8,562 bases of DNA from an uncultured Eubacterium sp. (GTDB lineage Bacteria; Bacillota; Clostridia; Peptostreptococcales; Anaerovoracaceae), in assembly GCA_900551775.1 (NCBI GenBank), contig URXI01000184.1, positions 1 to 8,562 on the forward strand. Reading direction: 5' to 3'. Shown one piece after another: positions 1 to 6,230 of the stretch (position 1 is the stretch's first letter; every line of letters begins with the position of its first letter). The position numbers and the translations under genes were made by a program. A model generated the notes under the pieces. The model was given only the letters and a program-made list of their open reading frames with translations. It was not told where the DNA came from and searched no databases.

Positions 1-449
1 CTCCCGCCTCTGGCGCTGAAACCGTCGGGCATGGTATAGGATATAAAGTTGGCCCATTCGGTCATATTGGCTTTTCCGATGAGCACGGCACCCGCTTCTC
101 TCAGCCGTCTCACGAGAAAGGCGTCTCGCCTGGCAAAGCTGTCTCTAAGTGCAAAGGAGCCTGCGGAGGTGTGCATATCATCGCCTGTGGCTATGTTATC
201 TTTTAACAGTAATGGAATACCGTGAAGCAGACTTCTGACAGCCCCTTCCGCACGCTCCTGATCAAGCCTTCTGGCAGCATCCAATGCGCCTGGATTGACT
301 TCTAGAACCCCTTGAAGTGCAGGACCTTTTTGGTTCATCGCCTCAATCCGATTCAGACATTCTTTGGTTAAATCATAAGAGGAAAACGCATGCTGCTCCA
401 TCAGGCTTGCCGCTTTCCTTATGGTCAGTTCTATTACATTTATTTTCAT
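1..449 (-). CDS. Amidase-signature family hydrolase, N-terminal 149 residues (gene runs off left edge)
   Basis: This is the start of an amidase-signature enzyme, a family that cleaves carboxamide bonds with a Ser-cisSer-Lys triad. Reading the minus strand from the ATG at 449-447 gives an open frame of 149 codons to the window edge. The block LHGIPLLLKDNIATGD (residues 75-90) is the family's catalytic-lysine region, with K83 as the expected triad lysine. It is followed by HTSAGSFAL, RRDAFLVRRLREAGAVLIGK and TEWANF, all typical of the family. The two catalytic serines would lie just beyond the edge, so catalytic competence cannot be judged. The ATG abuts the TAA stop of the upstream deacylase gene with no gap, so translation is probably coupled; only a weak GACAGGA-like ribosome site is visible. 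The family covers peptide amidases, GatA-like proteins and many uncharacterised amidases. Family assignment is firm; substrate is unknown. Confidence 0.9.
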   Translation of the reverse strand, partial: MKINVIELTIRKAASLMEQHAFSSYDLTKECLNRIEAMNQKGPALQGVLEVNPGALDAARRLDQERAEGAVRSLLHGIPLLLKDNIATGDDMHTSAGSFALRDSFARRDAFLVRRLREAGAVLIGKANMTEWANFISYTMPDGFSARGG

Positions 450-1850
450 TTATGAATCCTGTCTTTTGATAAAAACGCCTTCTGCAGCAGATTGTATGTC
501 TCCATCGCACATTGCAATGCTTCCATTGACAATGACGCAGGCAATGCCCAAAGGTGCCTTTGCCGGTTCCACAAAGGTATTGCCTTCTCTGACAGCGTTG
601 CGGTCCAATATGGTGATATCCGCATCTTTCCCAGCCTGCAGCCGTCCCTTCCCTGTCAGGCTCATCCGGTTCGCTGGCAGGAGGGTCATCTTTTCGATTG
701 CTTTTTCGAAGGTAAGAATCCCCATCTCGCGGCAGAGCAGCCCCAGGACTCTTGGAAATGTACCCGCAGTTCTCGCATGTCCCTGATCCTCCACAAATTT
801 GCCGTCGCTGGCCACGATAACGGTGTCATCCTCGTAAGCGCGGTAGACATTTTCTTCTCTCATGGCAAAACACACCACGCGGGTATCAGGCTCTTCCTTT
901 CGCAGATAATCAAAGATTTCTTTCGTGCAGAAGCAGTTCTTATACCTGCCCTGAATGGGAAGAATTGCATCATAGCCGACTCCCCATTTTTCTAGAGCAC
1001 CCTCGTCAAACACCGTAGAGCCGATCAAGGTGCTGAAGGCGTTATAAGGGTAGCAATCCGCAGTAATATCGACACCTTCTTCCCTGGCTGCCTGCAGCAG
1101 TGACAAAGCCTCCTCCATATACCGTTTATCCCCATAGCCTGCACAGCTGCCGATATGGGAAAACTCCAAAGGCACACCGGTTTCTCTAGACAGGGCGATA
1201 CATTCTCTAACGCTGTCAAGGCACTTTTCTGCATCATAGCGGTAGTGCACCGTAATGAGCGCATTGGGATAGTCCTTTAATACAGAGCAAACGCTGACCA
1301 GCTCATCAAAGGCACAGCCTGGCGTGTATTCCAGGCCGAAGGATAAGCCTGCTGCGCCAAGTTCCAGGCTTTTTCTCACTTCCTCCCTGGCCGCCTCTAT
1401 CTGTGGCTGGCTGATTGACGCATAAACGTCGCCTTGACGATAGGCGGATTGTCCCGCTGCATCTTTAAAGAACTTTCCCCTGATTGTATTGTAACCCTGT
1501 AACAGCATCGTGTTGACAGGTGCGCCCTGCCTCTTCATGCAGGTTAGATAGTGTTCCAGATCCTCTGGAGAAAATCCGCAGTTCCCACCGACGACAGTGG
1601 TCACGCCCATGCGCAGTGCCGCACGCTCTGTACTATAATCGATTTCCCCATTTATAAGAGGGTCTTCATGAATGTGGATGTCGATAAAGCCGGGAACCAC
1701 GTAAAGTCCTTCCGCGTCGATGATCGTCTCCGCATCCAAATCTTCATCTGTCAGAGCTGCAATTTTTCCATCTTTCACAGCGATGTTCCTTTTCCCACAG
1801 AGTCCCGTTTCCGGATCAAACACGGTTCCGTTTTTAATAAAAAGATCCAT
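450..1850 (-). CDS. N-acyl-D-amino-acid deacylase-type amidohydrolase (D-aminoacylase family)
   Basis: This 466-residue protein is a metal-dependent amidohydrolase of the D-aminoacylase family, cytoplasmic, which normally removes the acyl group from N-acyl-D-amino acids. A short N-terminal beta domain leads into VVPGFIDIHIHEDP (51-64) with the H59-x-H61 metal pair. GVTTVVGGNCG follows with C91, the position of the zinc-bridging cysteine of D-aminoacylases. Further expected ligands are H202 (ITVHYR), H232 (EFSHIG) and D349 (ASDG). H358 and TFPRVLG (364-370) form a block characteristic of this family. GKGRLQAGKDADITIL (400-415) is the usual C-terminal beta-sandwich return. All key residues appear intact and the length is near the family norm of roughly 480. 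The ATG is preceded by AGGGAGG only three bases upstream. The stop directly abuts the amidase start. Known relatives also include D-glutamate and D-aspartate deacylases, so the side chain recognised cannot be stated; a dipeptidase or other cyclic-amide role is less likely. Confidence 0.88.
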   Translation of the reverse strand: MDLFIKNGTVFDPETGLCGKRNIAVKDGKIAALTDEDLDAETIIDAEGLYVVPGFIDIHIHEDPLINGEIDYSTERAALRMGVTTVVGGNCGFSPEDLEHYLTCMKRQGAPVNTMLLQGYNTIRGKFFKDAAGQSAYRQGDVYASISQPQIEAAREEVRKSLELGAAGLSFGLEYTPGCAFDELVSVCSVLKDYPNALITVHYRYDAEKCLDSVRECIALSRETGVPLEFSHIGSCAGYGDKRYMEEALSLLQAAREEGVDITADCYPYNAFSTLIGSTVFDEGALEKWGVGYDAILPIQGRYKNCFCTKEIFDYLRKEEPDTRVVCFAMREENVYRAYEDDTVIVASDGKFVEDQGHARTAGTFPRVLGLLCREMGILTFEKAIEKMTLLPANRMSLTGKGRLQAGKDADITILDRNAVREGNTFVEPAKAPLGIACVIVNGSIAMCDGDIQSAAEGVFIKRQDS

Positions 1851-1853
1851 AAT

Positions 1854-1860
1854 CCTCCCT
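1854..1860 (-). promoter_or_regulatory. Ribosome binding site of the deacylase gene, unusually close to the ATG
   Basis: The minus strand reads AGGGAGG-ATT-ATG. The Shine-Dalgarno match is strong but only three bases separate it from the start codon, shorter than the other genes here (5-9 bases). It lies five bases after the end of the intercistronic hairpin, so folding of that hairpin could affect ribosome access. Confidence 0.7.
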
Positions 1861-1865
1861 CATAA

Positions 1866-1892
1866 AGGCGACAGAGCCAGGCCCTGCCGCCC
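1866..1892 (-). other. Strong intercistronic RNA hairpin between peptidase and deacylase genes
   Basis: On the minus strand the segment forms a stem of 11 pairs plus a terminal G-U, closed by a three-base loop (CUG at 1880-1878). Two internal positions pair as G-U in the minus-strand RNA (1887 with 1871, 1883 with 1875) but would be A-C mismatches in plus-strand RNA, so the fold is favoured in the operon transcript. The bases after it are UUUAUGAGGG, which lacks a real U-tract, so a classical intrinsic terminator is unlikely. An attenuating, mRNA-protecting or RNase-processing element between stop and next ribosome site is more plausible. The fold is seen by inspection; its role is inference. 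Confidence 0.55.
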
Positions 1893-1900
1893 AACGTATT

Positions 1901-3085
1901 TTACTTAAATAACTGATACTGGTATGCCGTGCAGATGAACAGCCGGATCGCTTCATAGAGGGAAGCAACCACTGCATATTCTTTTTCGTTATGGGTATAG
2001 GCACCGCTGACGCCGCACTGGCAGACTACCTTCGCGCCGCCTGCAGCCATGTAAGCCGCATCGGATGAACCACCCACCACGATACTGCCAGTCACTGTAC
2101 CGCCGATCTGGTCGTTGACCGCTTTGACCGCCTCGTAGGCCGCTTTGACGCCCTCCGTCGTTTCGAAAGGAATCATGTCGTCGGTGCGGATCAGTTCTGT
2201 GCTCGTCCCTTCAATATACGGCGTTTCGCAGGCCTTGCGCATCTGCGCTTCGCAAGCTTCCAGGGCGGCAAAGGATTTGACCCGCACGTCGATCGTGGCT
2301 TCACAGTAGGCCGGAATGCCGTTGGTGACGGTTCCGCCTTTGATGGTGTTGACACTGACAGAATAATCTCTGTCCTGATCCTTTGGCGTGACGGCCTGTA
2401 GTGCGATGACCTTGTGGCTTATCTCTTCAATGGCATTGCGGCCATCATCGAAGGCGTGACCAGGGGGGCTGGCGACACCATGCACCTTCAGCAAGAACTC
2501 GTAGCAGCCCTTTCTGCCGATACACAGCTGTCCGCTCTCATAGCGGTTTTCCATATTAAAGGCCGCCAAAATATCTTTTGTATATGCCTTAATCTTCTCA
2601 ATAGCCGTACCGCCCTGATGGTTGACCTCTTCATCACCTACAAAGAACAGTCGTACAGGTGCATCCTGGAAGCCAAATTCCCGCAGAGCTTTGATGGTGA
2701 AAAATGCGATGGCGATGCCGCCTTTCATGTCACAGACACCTGGACCGTAGGCTTTCCCATCTTTGATATGAAACGGTTTCTCTCCTGCACTTCCCGATGC
2801 AAAAACTGTGTCATAGTGCCCGGTGAAGACGATTTCCTTTTCTGCTGCATCTTTGTTGAGCAGGCCCGTCACAATCGGCGCATTCTCTTCACCTACCTCG
2901 ATCAACTCGGTCTCCAAGCCGATATCATCAAAATTTCTTCTCAGAAATGCCGCCGTTTTCAGTAAGTTCTCTTTTTCGCCATGGCGGCCCTCCAAATTGA
3001 CCAGCTCTTCTAAAAAGCGTACCACATCTTCTCTGTTTTCTTCTATGTAGTGGTCAATTTTGTTCAATAGTTCTTCTGTAAACAC
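1901..3085 (-). CDS. M20-family zinc metallopeptidase, carboxypeptidase G2/ArgE-like
   Basis: This 394-residue M20 peptidase likely hydrolyses an N-acyl-amino acid, dipeptide or similar amide in the cytoplasm with a two-zinc centre. Visible catalytic parts are H90 and D92 in VFTGHYDTV, bridging D119 in GPGVCDMKGG, catalytic E152 with ligand E153 in VGDEE, E179 in NMENR as the likely further zinc ligand, and H365 in AYTHNEKEY. GGSSDAAY (338-345) matches the carboxypeptidase G2-like branch. The lid/dimerisation domain spans about 190-300 and ends in ATIDVRV. One oddity: its usual SHAG-type segment reads SPPGHAFDDGRNAI, so the conserved lid histidine is replaced by P207, and a histidine occurs three residues later (H210). 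I chose the GTG at 3085 because AGGAGG sits nine bases upstream and the protein then begins at a normal M20 helix; a longer ATG frame from 3196 would overlap the YfcC-like gene. No signal peptide. The preceding gene ends 23 bases upstream. Substrate is not determinable; carboxypeptidase G2, ArgE-like and tripeptidase activities occur in relatives. Confidence 0.88.
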   Translation of the reverse strand: MFTEELLNKIDHYIEENREDVVRFLEELVNLEGRHGEKENLLKTAAFLRRNFDDIGLETELIEVGEENAPIVTGLLNKDAAEKEIVFTGHYDTVFASGSAGEKPFHIKDGKAYGPGVCDMKGGIAIAFFTIKALREFGFQDAPVRLFFVGDEEVNHQGGTAIEKIKAYTKDILAAFNMENRYESGQLCIGRKGCYEFLLKVHGVASPPGHAFDDGRNAIEEISHKVIALQAVTPKDQDRDYSVSVNTIKGGTVTNGIPAYCEATIDVRVKSFAALEACEAQMRKACETPYIEGTSTELIRTDDMIPFETTEGVKAAYEAVKAVNDQIGGTVTGSIVVGGSSDAAYMAAGGAKVVCQCGVSGAYTHNEKEYAVVASLYEAIRLFICTAYQYQLFK

Positions 3086-3094
3086 TGCTGTCTG

Positions 3095-3100
3095 CCTCCT
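3095..3100 (-). promoter_or_regulatory. Ribosome binding site fixing a GTG start for the M20 peptidase
   Basis: The minus strand shows a perfect AGGAGG, then a nine-base spacer, then GTG-TTT-ACA-GAA. No comparable site precedes the in-frame ATG at 3196, which lies inside the 3' end of the upstream carrier gene. This decides the start in favour of GTG. Confidence 0.8.
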
Positions 3101-3108
3101 ATTCTTTC

Positions 3109-4512
3109 TTAAAACGGTCCATATCCGATCAATGTAGCGATGGTCACGGACGCAAGTCCAAACCCAATCCAGATTAAGCACAGAGGCATAACCCACTTGA
3201 GGTATTTGTCAAACGGCACCTTCGAAACTGCGACTGCTGCCATCAGGCTGCCCAGAGTCGGCGCGATCAGGTTGGTAAATCCGTCGCCGTAGTGGAAGGC
3301 CAGGACTGCTGTCTGTCTGGTAATTCCTAAGGTGTCAGCAAGTGGTGCCATAATCGGCATGGTTGCAGCAGCTTGTCCGGATCCAGAAGGAATCAGAAAG
3401 TTCATCAGCAGCTGGAAGACATACATGCCGTTGGCAGCGATCACCTTTGGCAGGCCGTCTAAGGCCCCTGAAGCGTAATATACGACAGAGTCGATGATGC
3501 CCCCATCCTGCAGGGTCAGCAGAATCGCCTTCGCAACACCTACGACCAGTGCCGCAAAGACCATGTCTTTGGTGCCTCTGACAAAAGACTGCGCCACTTT
3601 GTTCGGTCCCATGCCGCTGATCAGACCGGAGGCGATGCCCAAGATCAGAAATACCGTTGCGATTTCTTCCATATACCATCCCCACTGAAAGACGCCGAAG
3701 ACCATGAGGGCGATGGTTGCAAAGAATCCGATGATGACGATGATTCTCCTGGCATCCAGTGTCGTGTCCACATCATCGCGGGCGACTTCTTCGCCGCCTT
3801 CTAATTCCACACCGTGCATGATACTCAAAGTTGGATCTGCTTTGATCTTGTTGACATAACGGATGATGTACCAGCCTGTAACGACCAATATGATGCCATA
3901 CCAGATAAGTCTGTAGCCTAAGCCGGAATACAGCGGCAGGTCAGCAAGCCCCTGGGCGACGCCCACGGTGAAATGTTTGATCAAGCCGGTCGTAAAACCA
4001 ATTCTGGCGCCCACCATGACTACCGCCAAGGCCACCATACGGTCCAGCTTCAGCTCATTGCATAGCGTGACCAATAGCGGAATAAAGACGATGACCTCTT
4101 CCGCCATGCCGATGGTTCCTCCCAATACAGAAAAGAGGAACATGAATAACAGAAGAATCAAATTCTGTCGTTTGCCGAATTTCCTCGCCATGCTGTGGAC
4201 ACCCGCAGTCAGCGCCCCGGTATCCTGCAGAATCATAAAAGAGCCGCCTAGAATGAAAATCAAGAAGATGATGTCCGAAGAACTTTCCATACCAGCGATA
4301 AACTGTTTCATTACGTCAAAAAATCCGATGCCGCCGTCGCCGGTAAAATGGAAGGACGCTGCGTCCACCACTTCTTTTCCAGTGGCTTCATCAATGACCC
4401 TGTCATAAGAGCCCGCCGGAATCAGCCATGTCATCAAGGCACAGATGACAACCATGGCAAAGAGCAGTACATAAGTGTGAGGTACTTTGAATGATCGTTT
4501 TTTCTTTTCCAT
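3109..4512 (-). CDS. YfcC/DcuC-superfamily membrane carrier
   Basis: This 467-residue polytopic inner-membrane protein belongs to the YfcC branch of the C4-dicarboxylate carrier (DcuC) superfamily. The N-terminus KVPHTYVLLF followed by ALMTWLIPAGSYDRV (25-39) is typical of YfcC proteins. GGTIGMAEEVIVFIPLL (131-147) and NFLIPSGSGQAAATMPIMAP (381-400) followed by FHYGDGFTNLIAPT (416-429) are the paired re-entrant/substrate-region motifs of the family. I count about eleven to twelve hydrophobic segments, with a charged cytoplasmic loop around 221-256. Length matches the family. The ATG is preceded by AGGGAG at a seven-base spacing. It follows the LctP-type gene by 90 bases and precedes the peptidase by 23. 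Family members are variously annotated as dicarboxylate, basic amino acid or peptide-breakdown-product carriers, so the substrate is open. Beside hydrolases, import of the operon's substrate or export of a product is inferred. Confidence 0.88.
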   Translation of the reverse strand: MEKKKRSFKVPHTYVLLFAMVVICALMTWLIPAGSYDRVIDEATGKEVVDAASFHFTGDGGIGFFDVMKQFIAGMESSSDIIFLIFILGGSFMILQDTGALTAGVHSMARKFGKRQNLILLLFMFLFSVLGGTIGMAEEVIVFIPLLVTLCNELKLDRMVALAVVMVGARIGFTTGLIKHFTVGVAQGLADLPLYSGLGYRLIWYGIILVVTGWYIIRYVNKIKADPTLSIMHGVELEGGEEVARDDVDTTLDARRIIVIIGFFATIALMVFGVFQWGWYMEEIATVFLILGIASGLISGMGPNKVAQSFVRGTKDMVFAALVVGVAKAILLTLQDGGIIDSVVYYASGALDGLPKVIAANGMYVFQLLMNFLIPSGSGQAAATMPIMAPLADTLGITRQTAVLAFHYGDGFTNLIAPTLGSLMAAVAVSKVPFDKYLKWVMPLCLIWIGFGLASVTIATLIGYGPF

Positions 4513-4551
4513 TTTTTCTCTCCCTAATTAAAAATCAAATAATAACGGATC

Positions 4552-4561
4552 ATGAGCTCAT
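4552..4561. repeat. Perfect 10-base palindrome in the gap between the two carrier genes
   Basis: ATGAGCTCAT reads the same on both strands and lies between the hairpin at 4567-4595 and the ribosome site of the YfcC-type gene. It is short and could be chance; an operator for an internal promoter is possible, since the flanking sequence toward 4520 is very AT-rich. No convincing -35/-10 pair was found. Confidence 0.25.
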
Positions 4562-4566
4562 TTTTA

Positions 4567-4595
4567 TATATAGCAGCCTTTTTTGCTGCGATATA
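4567..4595 (-). other. Intercistronic hairpin between LctP-type and YfcC-type genes
   Basis: GCAGC (minus strand, 4589-4585) pairs with GCTGC (4577-4573) across a seven-base A-rich loop. After one mismatch (4590 against 4572) five A-T pairs extend the stem. It begins seven bases after the LctP-type stop codon. In the minus-strand RNA no U-run follows (AAAAAUGAG), so it does not look like an intrinsic terminator; it may tune expression between the two carriers by RNA processing or 3'-end protection. The role is inferred. Confidence 0.45.
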
Positions 4596-4602
4596 ACGCA
4601 AA

Positions 4603-6111
4603 TCAGATCAAAATGACATTGGTCAGTCCAAGAACAACTGCCACAGTGATAGTAGGCAGCAGCGTGTATTTGTAAATTTCGATCTCCTGTCCGCTTTTTC
4701 CCGCTGCCGCCGCAACCAAAGCCGTCGTCGTAGGGCCGATGGCCCCTCCTACCGAGGCGGCAATTGACTGGACGGCGCACATCAGTGCGGGCGCCATGCC
4801 CAGAGATATGGCTGCTGTTTCCTGCAGCGAGCCGAAAAGAATATTGGAATTGGTATTGCTGCCCGTGATAAAAGCGCCAAGCATGCCGATGACGGAAGCC
4901 ATAAAAGAATATCCCCGGCCTGTCAGTTCCACAATTCCCGTCGATAGAATCGTCGTCATGCCGCCATCCATCATGATGGAAGCCGTGCAAAGGAGAAACA
5001 GCAGCGTAATCTCTGTCGGTATAATCTTTCGAATCGTATTTTGAAGGATAAGGCCCATTTGTTCTCTCTCCAGGCGGCCAATCCGTTCGTAGCAGATAAC
5101 ACTGACGATGGTGGTCAGCAAAATGATGGTGAACGGATATTTCAATATATTGAAGACCACATAGTCTGGTTTTGCTTCTACGATTGCACCCTGCAAGGTC
5201 TCATAGCCGGGAAAGGATACAGAAATTTTAAGACCTGGATTCATCACAAAAAAGGTCAGAGACAACAGGATGATCAAAAGATAGGGAAGGACGCTCTCCA
5301 GCAATTGTCTCTTCTGTCCGGCCGGTGCAAGGCTTCTCGCTTTGCGGTCAGACAGCCGGTTAGCCAGCATCATGACAGCAACACCGATCATCCCTGTCAC
5401 AAAACCGATAACCGAAATCATTTCATATTCTGCCATTACCGTCAGAGATGCTGTCATAGCAGCCCAAGCCGGCAATACATATTTCAGTCCTCTGAACACA
5501 AAGGCTGCGCCGCCATAGATAAAACAAACGCCCAGACCGCAGCAGAGCATACCCAGCGAACCGTAACGGGACATGCCGACCAGGATTTCCTTCAGCGGCG
5601 TGCTGGTCACCAGGTCAATGGCAAAGATGGAAGATCCCATGGATCCAAAGCTGATGGCCCAGGAGTGGCCTAGCAGGGAGGCTGCGGCAGCCTTTGCTGC
5701 AGGAAAACCCGATTTCATCAAAATCGTCGTGGCAATGACCGCTGGCAGACCGTAGCCTGCAATACCCTGCAGAAATGCGGAAAATACCCAGCTGATCATT
5801 AAAAACAACACAAATCTGTCGCGAAATACATTTGATAACCAGCGGTTGATGATGCTGAAACCGCCAGACACGTCAACCAGATTATATAAGAGCATGGCGC
5901 CAAAGGCGATCAGGCCTACAAAGACCGCCATCGTCATCCCCTTTTCAATGGTGATCACCATGCCCGGGGCGCCTGGCTTCGTCCAGAAGACAAATTCAGC
6001 AAAAGCCGTCAAAAAGGTAATCAGACCTGAAAGTTTTGCTGATAATTTTAGGACTAATAAGCAAACTAGCAATATGATAATCGGTATCAATGAAAGTAAA
6101 AAGTCTGTCAT
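4603..6111 (-). CDS. LctP/LldP-family permease, divergent (lactate permease superfamily)
   Basis: This 502-residue polytopic membrane protein is a divergent member of the L-lactate permease (LctP) family and the first gene of the operon. Two family blocks are clear: FLQGIAGYGLPAVIATTIL (113-131), matching the FLEGAAGFGAPVAI region of lactate permeases, followed by a GHSWAISFGSMGSSI block (148-162); and LGAFITGSNTNSNILFGSLQ (411-430), matching the GVFLTGSDTSSNALF region. At both sites the acidic residue of the E. coli protein (as I recall it) is an amide here: Q115 for Glu and N419 for Asp. About twelve to fourteen hydrophobic helices are visible, with hydrophilic loops near 250-270 and 345-365. 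The ATG has GAGAGG nine bases upstream. It is slightly shorter than classical LctP (about 550). Known members carry lactate or glycolate with protons; the substitutions suggest a different substrate or coupling, so calling it a lactate permease outright would be unsafe. Confidence 0.85.
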   Translation of the reverse strand: MTDFLLSLIPIIILLVCLLVLKLSAKLSGLITFLTAFAEFVFWTKPGAPGMVITIEKGMTMAVFVGLIAFGAMLLYNLVDVSGGFSIINRWLSNVFRDRFVLFLMISWVFSAFLQGIAGYGLPAVIATTILMKSGFPAAKAAAASLLGHSWAISFGSMGSSIFAIDLVTSTPLKEILVGMSRYGSLGMLCCGLGVCFIYGGAAFVFRGLKYVLPAWAAMTASLTVMAEYEMISVIGFVTGMIGVAVMMLANRLSDRKARSLAPAGQKRQLLESVLPYLLIILLSLTFFVMNPGLKISVSFPGYETLQGAIVEAKPDYVVFNILKYPFTIILLTTIVSVICYERIGRLEREQMGLILQNTIRKIIPTEITLLFLLCTASIMMDGGMTTILSTGIVELTGRGYSFMASVIGMLGAFITGSNTNSNILFGSLQETAAISLGMAPALMCAVQSIAASVGGAIGPTTTALVAAAAGKSGQEIEIYKYTLLPTITVAVVLGLTNVILI

Positions 6112-6135
6112 AAGTTCTAACCTCTCTTTACTAAA

Positions 6136-6164
6136 ATCATAGCACGAATCGGAAATTTCAGAAA
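6136..6164 (-). promoter_or_regulatory. Candidate promoter of the five-gene operon (extended -10, weak -35)
   Basis: On the minus strand TATGAT (6141-6136) is preceded by TGC (6144-6142), giving an extended -10 with one mismatch to consensus. A 17-base spacing leads to TTTCTG (6164-6159), a poor -35. Transcription would begin near 6129, leaving a short leader with GAGAGG at 6126-6121. A weak -35 with a LysR site centred about 65 bases upstream of the start fits an activator-dependent promoter. An alternative -10 is TATATA near 6178-6173. Confidence 0.5.
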
Positions 6165-6182
6165 ATACTGTTTATATATGTC

Positions 6183-6205
6183 GGTCATATCCATTCAGTA
6201 TGACC
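6183..6205. promoter_or_regulatory. LysR-type operator dyad, GGTCATA-N9-TATGACC
   Basis: Positions 6183-6189 and 6199-6205 form a perfect seven-base inverted repeat with a nine-base spacer. It contains ATAT-N7-GTAT and a T-N11-A core (T6188, A6200), the generic LysR recognition pattern. Its centre at 6194 is about -65 from the inferred operon start and lies over the -35 zone of the LysR gene's promoter. This predicts activation of the operon and autorepression of the regulator. The repeat is seen directly; the binding protein is inferred from adjacency. Confidence 0.7.
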
Positions 6206-6230
6206 AGATAAAACTGGTTGATGATATAAT
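6201..6230 (+). promoter_or_regulatory. Promoter of the LysR gene with perfect extended -10
   Basis: TATAAT at 6225-6230 is a consensus -10 and is preceded by TGA (6222-6224), making an extended -10. The -35 is poor; TGACCA at 6201-6206 lies 18 bases upstream. The inferred start is near 6237, about 30 bases before the LysR ATG. The operator dyad overlaps the -35 zone, consistent with autorepression. Confidence 0.6.
6203..6218. promoter_or_regulatory. Second, overlapping inverted repeat ACCAG-N6-CTGGT
   Basis: ACCAG (6203-6207) and CTGGT (6214-6218) form a five-base dyad whose left arm shares ACC with the right arm of the GGTCATA dyad. The result is a row of three related half-sites between the two promoters, next to the LysR -10. 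It could be an accessory binding site or a chance extension. Confidence 0.35.

Noticed and set aside
421..995. Plus-strand open frames opposite the deacylase gene
   Set aside because: They are antisense to an intact, motif-rich enzyme gene and have low-complexity, family-less translations without ribosome sites.
1866..1892. Hairpin as a classical intrinsic terminator
   Set aside because: Only three Us follow before AUGAGGG, so there is no U-tract; kept instead as a hairpin of unknown role.
2414..2965. Plus-strand 183-residue open frame opposite the M20 peptidase
   Set aside because: It lies wholly antisense to conserved catalytic blocks of the peptidase and shows no recognisable domain.
3086..3196. 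Longer M20 peptidase beginning at the ATG at 3196
   Set aside because: The extra 37 residues overlap the coding end of the YfcC-type gene, do not look like an M20 N-terminus, and lack a good ribosome site. The GTG at 3085 has AGGAGG nine bases upstream.
5041..5673. Plus-strand 210-residue open frame opposite the LctP-type gene
   Set aside because: It is rich in His, Gln and Asp, as expected from the complement of a membrane-protein gene, and has no credible start signal or motif.
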